A stretch of DNA of 10,546 nt, from the NCBI GenBank assembly GCA_046724665.1, contig JBKOWZ010000286.1, forward strand, positions 1 to 10,546. Reading direction: 5' to 3'. Origin of the DNA: Actinocrinis sp046724665 (GTDB lineage: Bacteria > Actinomycetota > Actinomycetes > Streptomycetales > Catenulisporaceae). Below are positions 1 to 6,227 of this stretch, piece after piece. Numbering within the stretch: the first letter of the stretch is position 1; every line of letters begins with the position of its first letter. The notes beneath the pieces were generated by a model. It was not told the origin of the DNA and did not search any database. It saw only the letters and a list, made by a program, of their open reading frames with translations. Made by a program: the position numbers and the translations under genes.

Positions 1-117
1 TGTTAGGCCATCTGGGCATGGCAGCACCCGGGGCGCGGCCCTGGTTGATCCTGGGCGCGACATCCTTGGTAAGGGTGGGCCGCGCCCGCCTGTCAAGCTC
101 CTGTGACGTGGCTTCCG
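1..117. other. Intergenic edge downstream of the substrate-binding protein gene
   Basis: No gene can be supported here. The stretch lies just after the stop of the minus-strand lipoprotein gene. It contains a GC-rich hairpin at 74-90, ggtgggc-cgc-gcccgcc, with one G-T wobble, and a weaker ggggc/gccct stem around 30-42. Neither is followed on the minus strand by a clear T run. They could be actinobacterial-style terminators or spacers before a transport permease gene further left. A minus-strand ATG at 18 opens a frame that leaves the window after six codons and lacks a good ribosome binding site. Confidence 0.4.
74..90 (-). terminator. Possible GC hairpin terminator after the lipoprotein gene
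   Basis: The arms ggtgggc and gcccgcc pair over 7 bp with one wobble and a 3-base loop. The stem begins 27 bases past the stop codon at 118. There is no U tract, so this would be an I-shaped actinobacterial terminator or only a stabilising 3-prime stem. Confidence 0.3.
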
Positions 118-1926
118 TCAGGAGCTGGTGCCTAGAGCCGCGATGTCTGGCTGGCCGTTGTAGGCGTTGGTGATGTAGTAGTTGGTGACGTTCTTGCCGC
201 GCGCCAGCAGCAGGGTGTCGTAGCCGTACGGGATGTAGACGGCGTTGGACATGACTTGGGCGTCGAGCTGGCCGGCGAGCTTGGTGACCTCGGTCTGGGT
301 CTTGGCCGCCTTCATCTGGTCGAGCAGCTGGTTGACCTTGGGGTCGTTCAGGCGGCCGTAGTTGGAGCCGCTGCTGGTCGCGGACAGCAGGCGTCCGTCG
401 GTGATCTGGGAGAAGTAGGCGAAGGAGTCCGGCCAGTCCGGTCCCCACGCTCCGGCGGCCAGGCCAAGGCCCTTGGACTTCATCACGTCGGGGCGTTGCA
501 GGTTCTGGCTGTAGTACTTCGAGCCCTCGACCTGGGTGATCTGGGTGGTGATCCCGACGCGGGTCAACGCGGCCTGGAGGGCGGTGGCGAAGCCGGGGCC
601 CTTGCCGGTGTTGACCGTGATGATCCCGGTGCGGAACCCGTTCGGCTGCCCGCAGGCGGCCAGTTCGGACTTGGCCTTGGCCAGGTCGCCCTTGTTGTCG
701 GAGCCGGTCGGGTAGGGGTTGGTGTCCTGGTGGCCGGGGACCCCGGGAGGAAGCATCGTGTTGGCTTGCTTCGCGCCGGCGACCACGCCTCCGCGGGCGT
801 TGATCAGGTCCACCTTGTTGATCGCGTATGCGACGGCGAGGCGGCAGTGCTTGTTGTCGAACGGCGCCACGTCCTGGTCGATGGAGATGTAGCGGGTCGC
901 GTTCGCCGCGGGGTTGTCGGTGTACTTCTTCTTGTTCGGGTTGCCCAGGGTGCTGGCCACGTCCGCGGTCTGGAGCCCGCCGCCGTCGTACTGGGCGTCC
1001 ACGGTGCCGGCCAGCAGCGCCTGGTCGAGTTGCGCCGGGTCCCAGTCCGTCTTCACGGTGATCCTGTCCGGCAGCGCCGGGTCAACCGGGTCGCTCGCCG
1101 CGGACCAGTTGGGGTTGCGGGTGAGCGTGATGCTCTTGCCGGCCTCGTACCCGGAGATCTTGTACGGGCCGGAGGCGACCACCTTCGTGCCCGTGTAGTG
1201 CAGGCCGCCGGTGGCGGGGTTCTGGTCCACGTCGATCGGCACGGGGGCGGTCTGCGGCATCGTGAGCACGTACGGGAAGTCCGCGTACGGGCCCACGAGG
1301 TGGAAGACCAGGGTCGTGTCATCCGGGGTGTCCACACCCTTCAGACCGAGATGGTCCGCCGCCTTGTCCTTGTACGGGCCCGGATAGCTGCCGTCCTCCA
1401 GGATCGCCGGGAAGTACTCGGGACCGGCCGGGTTGACCGTGTCGATCGCGTAGGAGCGCTCGATCGCGTACTTGACGGTCTTGGAGGTGATGGCCTCGCC
1501 GTTGGAGAACTTCAGGCCGGAGCGGATCTTCACCGTCCAGGTCTTCCCGTCCGCGGACACGCTCGGCGCCTGCGCCGCGAGCCCGGGCACCAGCTCGGTC
1601 GAGCCCGCCCCCGGCGTACCGACCCGGTAGGTCATCAGGGTGCGCGCGTAGTAGCGGGAGAAGTTCCACGAATACGCGTAGTACTGGTTGACCGGATCGA
1701 CCGAATCCAGATCCTGCGTACCCCCCAGCACCAGCGTCCCGCCCTTGTGCGTGGACGGATTCACCACCCCGGTCACGCCGAAGTTGAACTTGATCGTGTC
1801 ACTGGCCTTCTGCCCCGAGCCCGGGCTGCCACCCCCGCCACTGCTGCTGCACGCGGTGGCTACCGACGCCACCAGGCCGGCCGCCGCCACCGACACGACG
1901 ATCTTGAACGAGCCTGAGCCCCGCAT
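118..1926 (-). CDS. ABC transporter substrate-binding lipoprotein, family 5 (peptide/nickel-type)
   Basis: Predicted extracytoplasmic lipoprotein that binds a ligand (oligopeptide or similar) and delivers it to an ABC importer. With the start chosen here the protein has 602 residues, within the usual 500-620 of the family. The N-terminus is a lipoprotein signal: basic n-region (R2, K8), hydrophobic stretch, then VATAC with Cys26 as acylation site; the -3 residue is Ala, a tolerated variant. A Ser/Gly-rich linker follows. The SBP_bac_5 fold begins near residue 61 (KGGTL), with the characteristic strand segment TWTVKIRSGLKFSNG near 129-143. ATG at 1926 is preferred because GGGAGG sits 10 bases upstream and the signal peptide then begins properly. 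ATG at 1944 has no ribosome binding site, and longer versions put 49 extra residues before the signal. Permease and ATPase partners are not in the window, and substrate specificity cannot be read. Confidence 0.93.
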   Translation of the reverse strand: MRGSGSFKIVVSVAAAGLVASVATACSSSGGGGSPGSGQKASDTIKFNFGVTGVVNPSTHKGGTLVLGGTQDLDSVDPVNQYYAYSWNFSRYYARTLMTYRVGTPGAGSTELVPGLAAQAPSVSADGKTWTVKIRSGLKFSNGEAITSKTVKYAIERSYAIDTVNPAGPEYFPAILEDGSYPGPYKDKAADHLGLKGVDTPDDTTLVFHLVGPYADFPYVLTMPQTAPVPIDVDQNPATGGLHYTGTKVVASGPYKISGYEAGKSITLTRNPNWSAASDPVDPALPDRITVKTDWDPAQLDQALLAGTVDAQYDGGGLQTADVASTLGNPNKKKYTDNPAANATRYISIDQDVAPFDNKHCRLAVAYAINKVDLINARGGVVAGAKQANTMLPPGVPGHQDTNPYPTGSDNKGDLAKAKSELAACGQPNGFRTGIITVNTGKGPGFATALQAALTRVGITTQITQVEGSKYYSQNLQRPDVMKSKGLGLAAGAWGPDWPDSFAYFSQITDGRLLSATSSGSNYGRLNDPKVNQLLDQMKAAKTQTEVTKLAGQLDAQVMSNAVYIPYGYDTLLLARGKNVTNYYITNAYNGQPDIAALGTSS

Positions 1927-1990
1927 TCCGAGGAAGCCTCCCATGCTGATGCTGATGTGATCACGCCCGGCTTCACGTACGCGAGCAGCG

Positions 1991-2008
1991 GAGGATCCGT
2001 TGATCCTC
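1991..2008. repeat. Perfect inverted repeat gaggatc-cgtt-gatcctc
   Basis: Seven-base arms around a 4-base loop, about 65 bases upstream of the lipoprotein start on the minus strand. In the transcript it would form a stable hairpin in the 5-prime leader; in DNA it could be an operator for a dimeric regulator. Either role is inference. Confidence 0.5.
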
Positions 2009-2030
2009 ACTACTGTCATAGAGCTCGGGA

Positions 2031-2069
2031 TGTTGATTGGCGCCGGTGCGCGTTGTTCGGCAATCAACA
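2031..2069. repeat. Inverted repeat tgttgattg / caatcaaca
   Basis: Perfect 9-base arms at 2031-2039 and 2061-2069 are separated by 21 bases. Arm centres are 30 bp apart, close to three helical turns, so two dimers or a looping regulator could bind one face of the helix. A second perfect repeat, cgttgtt (2051-2057) with aacaacg (2073-2079), is interleaved with it. Confidence 0.5.
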
Positions 2070-2107
2070 ACAAACAACGAGGTCAATCGCGGTTCCCGAT
2101 CGGGCAG

Positions 2108-2124
2108 GTCACCACGGTGGTGAC
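2108..2124. repeat. Perfect 8-1-8 palindrome gtcaccacggtggtgac
   Basis: A 17-base perfect dyad with a single central base, of the size expected for a homodimeric repressor site. It ends 29 bases before the -35 of the HTH gene's promoter. The regulator is unknown. Confidence 0.5.
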
Positions 2125-2152
2125 GGGTGGCCGCACCGCGTCGCGCAAGGAG

Positions 2153-2181
2153 CTGACAGGCTTCCTACCGATTGGTAGCGT
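2153..2181 (+). promoter_or_regulatory. Promoter of the HTH gene with palindrome over the -10
   Basis: CTGACA at 2153-2158 (five of six bases of TTGACA), a 17-base spacer, then TAGCGT at 2176-2181, which fits the actinobacterial TAGNNT -10. Transcription would start near 2188, giving a leader of about 78 bases. The repeat ctacc-gatt-ggtag (2165-2178) lies in the spacer and overlaps the first bases of the -10, the position of a repressor site. Confidence 0.55.
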
Positions 2182-2265
2182 GGCGAGTGCGAAGGGGGTG
2201 CCGGCGGCAGTCTCACGTGGCGCACATGATCACGGACGAAGTGGTGAGTTCTCAGGGAGCTTGGG

Positions 2266-3399
2266 ATGCCGCGCAACGAAGGATTCCTGGATCCGGAAGC
2301 CGGATCGTTGGCGCGTTTCGCCTGGGATCTGCGCGCATTGCGGGAAGAAGCGGGAAAGATTCCCTACCGAGTTCTGGCCAAACGCGCCGGGTTCTGCGCC
2401 AGCACGCTGTCGGTAGCCGCCTCTGGCTCGAAGCTGCCCTCCCTGGACGTGACGTTGGCCTATGTCCAGGCCTGCGGTGGGGATCCCGAGCTGTGGCGGG
2501 AACGCTGGCACGCGCTGGCCGCACAGCATCCGCCCACGCACTCAGCCGCAAACGTAGCGCCCCTGCTTCATGTCGCGCCGCCGTATGACGCCGACGAGCA
2601 CGGAGAGCCGGCGCGGCTCGGCGTCACGACACTCGCCGCGTTATCAGACAGCAGCCAGCGAACGGACTCGGACCGAGAGTCACCCGCGCCAGGTGAAGAC
2701 GCCGTCGCCATCGCCGTGCAGCTCGAACATGCGACCGCAACGGCAACGTCTGCGACACCGTCCGCTCGTGAAGAGGCAATCGATACCCCGAGGCGGCGGC
2801 GCAGGCTCCGGACAGTGCCGATCAGCCGCGTGGCAGTGATCGCGCTCACCCTGGCCACCACGATCCTCGGCGCGAGGGTCGTGGCGCTCGAAGGTACAGG
2901 CAACGCACGGCCGACCGGCCCGCCTGCCGCCTCCGCGAGCCCGGCCGGCACGGCGATGCAGCAGGCTGACGCGCTCTACGCGGTCATCTACCTGTCCGTG
3001 CCGATGCGCGCGGACGCCAACGACGCGGTCTGGGACATCAGCGGCTGCCGCAACCTGTCCAACGCGCAGAGCAAGCTGCGTGCGATGGCGCGCAAGCGAC
3101 ACGAGCAGGTCGAACAGCTTACCGCGCTGGACGTCTCGAAGGTCCCGGACAGCCCTCGGCTCGTCGCGGCGCTCAAGCACGCGTGGATCACCTCGGCGCG
3201 ATCCGAAACCGCGTACGCGAACATCGCCGCCGACCTCCAAGCCGGTTGCACCACCGGAGCGGTCAGAACGGATCCGAACTACCAGCTGGCTGACGCCGAC
3301 GCCCAGGCAGCCGCGGCGGCGAAAGCCGAAGCGGCGCAGCTGTGGAACGCCCACGCCGACGAACTGGGCCAGCTGTCGATAACCGGCGCCGTACTCTGA
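2266..3399 (+). CDS. Membrane-anchored helix-turn-helix (XRE-like) protein
   Basis: A 377-residue protein in three parts. Residues about 13-75 form an XRE-like HTH domain of the kind common in actinomycetes, including an ALREEAG...YRVLAKRAGFCASTLSVAA-type helix pair. Residues about 90-180 are a low-complexity Ala/Thr/Pro-rich linker ending in a basic cluster (RRRRR near 176-180). One hydrophobic helix at about 187-208 follows. The rest (about 209-377) would lie outside the cell; it has a helical character and three cysteines (none within the linker), of which C261 and C328 are candidates for a disulfide. Positive-inside charge supports the HTH facing the cytoplasm. It probably regulates genes in response to an external or envelope signal; target and ligand are unknown. 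AGGGAG at 2254-2259 fixes the start. Codon 126 (2641-2643) is TTA, the rare leucine codon tied to bldA control in Streptomyces. Confidence 0.85.
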   Translation: MPRNEGFLDPEAGSLARFAWDLRALREEAGKIPYRVLAKRAGFCASTLSVAASGSKLPSLDVTLAYVQACGGDPELWRERWHALAAQHPPTHSAANVAPLLHVAPPYDADEHGEPARLGVTTLAALSDSSQRTDSDRESPAPGEDAVAIAVQLEHATATATSATPSAREEAIDTPRRRRRLRTVPISRVAVIALTLATTILGARVVALEGTGNARPTGPPAASASPAGTAMQQADALYAVIYLSVPMRADANDAVWDISGCRNLSNAQSKLRAMARKRHEQVEQLTALDVSKVPDSPRLVAALKHAWITSARSETAYANIAADLQAGCTTGAVRTDPNYQLADADAQAAAAAKAEAAQLWNAHADELGQLSITGAVL

Positions 3400-3597
3400 C
3401 GTCCCTGGTCAGCACGGCGAACTGCCTTCGCATGCCGTGTTCCGCAGCGAACGTCCCCGTACGGAATCCTTGATCGCCGACCAGGCCTCCACCCCGACAC
3501 GCCGCCCAGCAGGCGCAACTTCCGGGCGACCAGGCGGCGCGCTACCGTCACTATCAGCACCTTGCGAGGGTGCGCCGCCGGGCCGTGGGAGGACGCC
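3400..3597 (+). promoter_or_regulatory. Intergenic region with possible weak promoter for the cyclase/TPP operon
   Basis: This 198-base gap has no gene. A weak cacggc/gccgtg repeat (3413-3418 with 3434-3439) follows the HTH stop and could be part of a terminator. TTCCGG (3520-3525) and TACCGT (3543-3548), 17 bases apart, are a possible weak promoter placing the start near 3555. The ribosome binding site gggagga lies at 3587-3593. Confidence 0.3.
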
Positions 3598-4371
3598 TTG
3601 TCTCTGCTCGCTCAGTTCGCCGCCGCCGTCGCGGACGGCACGGTCGAGGTCATCGACCTGACCGCGCCGCTCTCCGAGACCACGCCGATCCTGCGGCTGC
3701 CGGAGCCGTTCGGGAACACCGTGCCGTTCTCGCTGCGCGAGATCAGCCACTACGACGAACGCGGACCGGCGTGGTACTGGAACGACATCAGCACCGGCGA
3801 GCACACCGGCACCCACTTCGACGCGCCGATCCACTGGATCACCGGGCGCGACGGACAGGACGTGTCGCAGGTCCCGCCGAACCGGCTGGTGGCGCCCGCG
3901 GTGGTCATCGACGCGGCGGACCGCGCGGCCGCGAACCCCGACTTCCTGCTGGAGATCGAGGACGTGCAGGAATGGACGAAGGCCAACGGTCCGCTGCCAG
4001 ACGGCGGCTGGCTGCTGTACCGCACCGGATGGGACGCGCGAGCGGGTAGCGAGGCAGACTTCCTCAACGCGGATGAGACCGGTTCGCACACCCCGGGCAT
4101 TTCCGTCGAGTGCGCGAAGTGGCTGGCCGAGGACACCCCGCTGCTCGGGCTCGGCGTGGAGACCGTGGGTACGGACGCGGGAGCGGCGCACGGCTTCGAC
4201 CCGCCGTTCCCCTGCCACTCCTTCTTCCTCGGCGCGGGCAAGTACGGGCTCACCCAGCTGCGAAACCTCGACCGGCTGCCGGTGCGCGGGGCGGTGCTGA
4301 TCGCCGCGCCGCTGCCGATCGTGGGCGGATCGGGCAGCCCGACCCGGGTTCTGGCACTGGTCGAGCGTTGA
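3598..4371 (+). CDS. Cyclase family metal-dependent hydrolase (kynurenine formamidase / isatin hydrolase-like)
   Basis: Predicted cytoplasmic metal-dependent amidohydrolase of the cyclase superfamily, whose members open lactam or formamide bonds. The 257-residue protein carries the family signature HTGTHFDAPIH: H69, H73 and D75 are the expected metal ligands and H79 the expected acid/base. A further conserved-looking segment, GVETVGTDAGAAHG, lies at about 186-199. Length fits the family. I take the TTG at 3598 because GGGAGGA ends four bases before it; an upstream in-frame TTG at 3562 has no ribosome binding site and would add 12 residues. The stop overlaps the start of the next gene in TTGA. 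Family membership is clear. The substrate is not: kynurenine formamidase, isatin hydrolase and uncharacterised members share the motif. Confidence 0.9.
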   Translation: MSLLAQFAAAVADGTVEVIDLTAPLSETTPILRLPEPFGNTVPFSLREISHYDERGPAWYWNDISTGEHTGTHFDAPIHWITGRDGQDVSQVPPNRLVAPAVVIDAADRAAANPDFLLEIEDVQEWTKANGPLPDGGWLLYRTGWDARAGSEADFLNADETGSHTPGISVECAKWLAEDTPLLGLGVETVGTDAGAAHGFDPPFPCHSFFLGAGKYGLTQLRNLDRLPVRGAVLIAAPLPIVGGSGSPTRVLALVER

Positions 4372-6032
4372 TCGTCGCCGAGGCGGTGGGCCGAGCGCTG
4401 TCGCGCGCCGGGGTCGATACGGTGTTCGGGCTGGTCGGCAGCGGGAACTTCCACGTCACCAACGCCCTGATCAGCGAGGGGGCGCGGTTCGTACCCGCCC
4501 GCCACGAGGGTGGGGCCGCAACGATGGCCGACGCCTATGCCCGAGCCCGACCAGGCGGCGGGCTCGGCGTGCTGTCGGTGCATCAGGGCCCTGGCCTCAC
4601 CAACGCCATCACCGGCCTCACCGAGGCGGCGAAGAGCCGGACACCGCTGCTGGTGCTCACGGCCGAGGCGACCTCGCCCCTGTCGAACTTCTGGATCGAT
4701 ACAGCAGCGCTAGCCAGGGCAGTCGGCATCGTCCCCGTGCGCATCCAGTCCCCCGACACGGCGGTCGCGGACGCGGTCGGCGCCTGCATGACGGCGCTCC
4801 GCGAGCGCCGGACGGTGCTCCTCAGCCTGCCACTCGACATCCAGTCCGTGCCGTACACCATTGCGTCCGAGGCGCAGCGCTCGCGGCACGAACCAGAAGC
4901 GAACCCGAACCCGGAACCACGCGAACCGTCCGAAGAAGCCGTTTCGGACCTTGTCGCGGCACTCGAAGCCGCCCGGCGCCCCGTCTTCATCGCCGGGCGC
5001 GGCGCGCGGCTCTCCGGAGCCCGCGAACCGCTGCGCACCCTCGCACAACGCTGCGGCGCACTGCTCGCCACCTCGGCGGCCGCGCGCGGGCTGTTCCTCG
5101 ACGATCCCTTCGACCTCGACGTCAGCGGAGGCTTCGCGACCCCGCTCGCAGCCGAACTGATCCGCGGCGCGGACCTGATCATCGGCTGGGGCTGCGCACT
5201 GAACATGTGGACGTTGAGGCACGGATCGCTGGTCGGCGAGGGCGCCACCGTGGTGCAGATCGACTCGGATCCAGCCGCGCTCGGCGCCCACTGGCCAATC
5301 AACCTAGGCGTGCACGGTGACGTCTCGCTGACAGCACGCGCCGCCCTCGCTCGCGTGAAGGATCGCAGCGACGACGGGTACCGCTCACCCGAACTCGCCG
5401 AGCGTCTGAAGCACGAGGGCCGCTGGCGCGACGTCCCGTATCAAGCCGACCAAGAGCCGTCGCGCATCGACCCCAGAAGCCTGACGATCGCCATCGACAA
5501 GCTGATCCCACGTGAACGCACGATCGCGATCGACTCAGGCAACTTCATGGGCTACCCGGCGATGTACCTGGACGTGCCCGACGTGGACGGCATGGTCTTC
5601 ACCCAGGCGTTCCAGTCGGTGGGCCTCGGCCTGGCCACAGCCATCGGCGCTGCCGTCGCCCGGCCGGACCGGCTGACCGTCGCGGCCCTCGGCGACGGCG
5701 GCGCCCTGATGGGCATCGCCGAGTTGGAGACCGCGGTGCGCCTGAGACTCAACCTCTTGATTATCGTCTACAACGACGCGGCCTACGGCGCGGAAGTCCA
5801 CCATTTCGGGCCCCACGGCCACCCGCTGGACACCGTCAGATTCCCAGACACCGACCTCGCCGCAATCGCCCGCGGCTTCGGCTGCGAGGCCGCCACCGTG
5901 CGTGCCCCCGAAGACCTGGCCGCGATCACCGCCTGGCTGAACGGTCCCCGCGAGCGCCCAATGCTCATCGACGCGAAGGTCACAACCGGTTCACCGTCAT
6001 GGTGGCTGGAGGAAGCCTTCCGCGGCCACTGA
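4368..6032 (+). CDS. Thiamine-diphosphate-dependent enzyme (acetolactate synthase / benzoylformate decarboxylase-like)
   Basis: A 554-residue ThDP enzyme of the standard three-domain layout: PYR domain about 1-165, central domain about 190-330, PP domain about 370-540. E47 in RHEGGAATMADAYAR is the expected glutamate that activates the cofactor. GDG at 442-444 with N469 forms the magnesium-diphosphate motif. S25 (VGSGN) and H72 (SVHQGPG) fall where benzoylformate decarboxylase has its active-site Ser and His, whereas acetolactate synthases usually differ. The HH pair of pyruvate decarboxylase is absent. The start is taken as TTG at 4368, four bases overlapping the cyclase stop, which implies translational coupling; the reading frame is open further upstream, but that part is an out-of-frame reading of the cyclase gene. 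The likely activity is non-oxidative decarboxylation or carboligation of a 2-oxo acid. A true acetolactate synthase is less likely, as no small-subunit gene follows. Confidence 0.9.
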   Translation: MIVAEAVGRALSRAGVDTVFGLVGSGNFHVTNALISEGARFVPARHEGGAATMADAYARARPGGGLGVLSVHQGPGLTNAITGLTEAAKSRTPLLVLTAEATSPLSNFWIDTAALARAVGIVPVRIQSPDTAVADAVGACMTALRERRTVLLSLPLDIQSVPYTIASEAQRSRHEPEANPNPEPREPSEEAVSDLVAALEAARRPVFIAGRGARLSGAREPLRTLAQRCGALLATSAAARGLFLDDPFDLDVSGGFATPLAAELIRGADLIIGWGCALNMWTLRHGSLVGEGATVVQIDSDPAALGAHWPINLGVHGDVSLTARAALARVKDRSDDGYRSPELAERLKHEGRWRDVPYQADQEPSRIDPRSLTIAIDKLIPRERTIAIDSGNFMGYPAMYLDVPDVDGMVFTQAFQSVGLGLATAIGAAVARPDRLTVAALGDGGALMGIAELETAVRLRLNLLIIVYNDAAYGAEVHHFGPHGHPLDTVRFPDTDLAAIARGFGCEAATVRAPEDLAAITAWLNGPRERPMLIDAKVTTGSPSWWLEEAFRGH

Positions 6033-6064
6033 GCCCACACGCTCAGGCACCAGCGCAAAACCTG

Positions 6065-6094
6065 TTGGCGGACCACGGCGGCCGCTGCTACTTT
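6065..6094 (+). promoter_or_regulatory. Putative promoter upstream of the leader ORF and hydrolase
   Basis: TTGGCG at 6065-6070 and TACTTT at 6089-6094 are separated by 18 bases. The -35 is good (TTG plus C), the -10 moderate. A start near 6101 would put the mini-ORF and its hairpins in the transcript leader. Confidence 0.4.
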
Positions 6095-6099
6095 TCCGG

Positions 6100-6215
6100 C
6101 GACCGTGCGAGATGTCGAGGAGGTGGTACCCGTGAACGTATCGAGATGGGTGCTCCCCTCTGGGGTCACGGTCGGGCGATAGGTCGTCCGGGAGCGCCGT
6201 TCACGAGCACTCCCG
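6100..6215 (+). promoter_or_regulatory. Structured leader, possible attenuator
   Basis: Two stems flank and overlap the mini-ORF. cgaccgtg (6100-6107) pairs perfectly with cacggtcg (6167-6174), closing a loop that contains the mini-ORF's Shine-Dalgarno and most of its codons. cgggagcgc (6189-6197) pairs with gcactcccg (6207-6215) over 9 positions with one mismatch, ending directly against the hydrolase ribosome binding site gaaagg (6215-6220). Ribosomes on the mini-ORF would open the first stem. A regulatory role is inferred. Confidence 0.35.
6132..6182 (+). CDS. 16-residue leader-peptide candidate
   Basis: GTG start and TAG stop encode MNVSRWVLPSGVTVGR. The Shine-Dalgarno gaggaggt (6117-6124) is almost a perfect complement of the 16S tail and sits 7 bases before GTG. 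It is much stronger than that of the hydrolase gene 46 bases downstream, which suggests real translation. There is no run of one amino acid as in classical amino-acid attenuators, and it does not resemble the cysteine-ending leader peptides I know from Streptomyces. It could also be the remnant of a truncated gene. Confidence 0.45.
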   Translation: MNVSRWVLPSGVTVGR

Positions 6216-6227
6216 AAAGGCACGACC

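Larger units (their letters stand above)
1927..2265. promoter_or_regulatory. Divergent intergenic regulatory region with nested inverted repeats
   Basis: This 339-base gap separates the divergent lipoprotein and HTH genes and holds no credible gene. It contains five perfect inverted repeats: 1991-2008 (7-4-7), 2031-2039 with 2061-2069 (9-bp arms, 21-base spacer), 2051-2057 with 2073-2079 (7-bp arms), 2108-2124 (8-1-8) and 2165-2178 (5-4-5). Bases 2031-2095 are distinctly A/T-richer than the surroundings. A good promoter for the plus-strand gene is at 2153-2181. I see no convincing -35/-10 pair for the minus-strand gene. Confidence 0.6.

Noticed and set aside
1..18. Minus-strand ATG at 18 that could start a permease gene
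   Set aside because: Only six codons are visible and no Shine-Dalgarno precedes it; a gene there is plausible by context but not supported.
256..1917. 553-codon open frame on the plus strand opposite the lipoprotein gene
   Set aside because: Val/Gly/Arg/Leu-rich translation with no domain; an antisense artefact of high-GC third positions. The minus strand has a clear signal peptide and fold.
1945..2060. TATGAC and TTGACC as a promoter for the lipoprotein gene on the minus strand
   Set aside because: No partner hexamer at 16-19 bases for either.
4110..4367. Upstream extension of the ThDP enzyme's open frame
   Set aside because: Reads out of frame through the cyclase gene and is Arg/Ala/Pro-rich; homology begins at the TTG at 4368.
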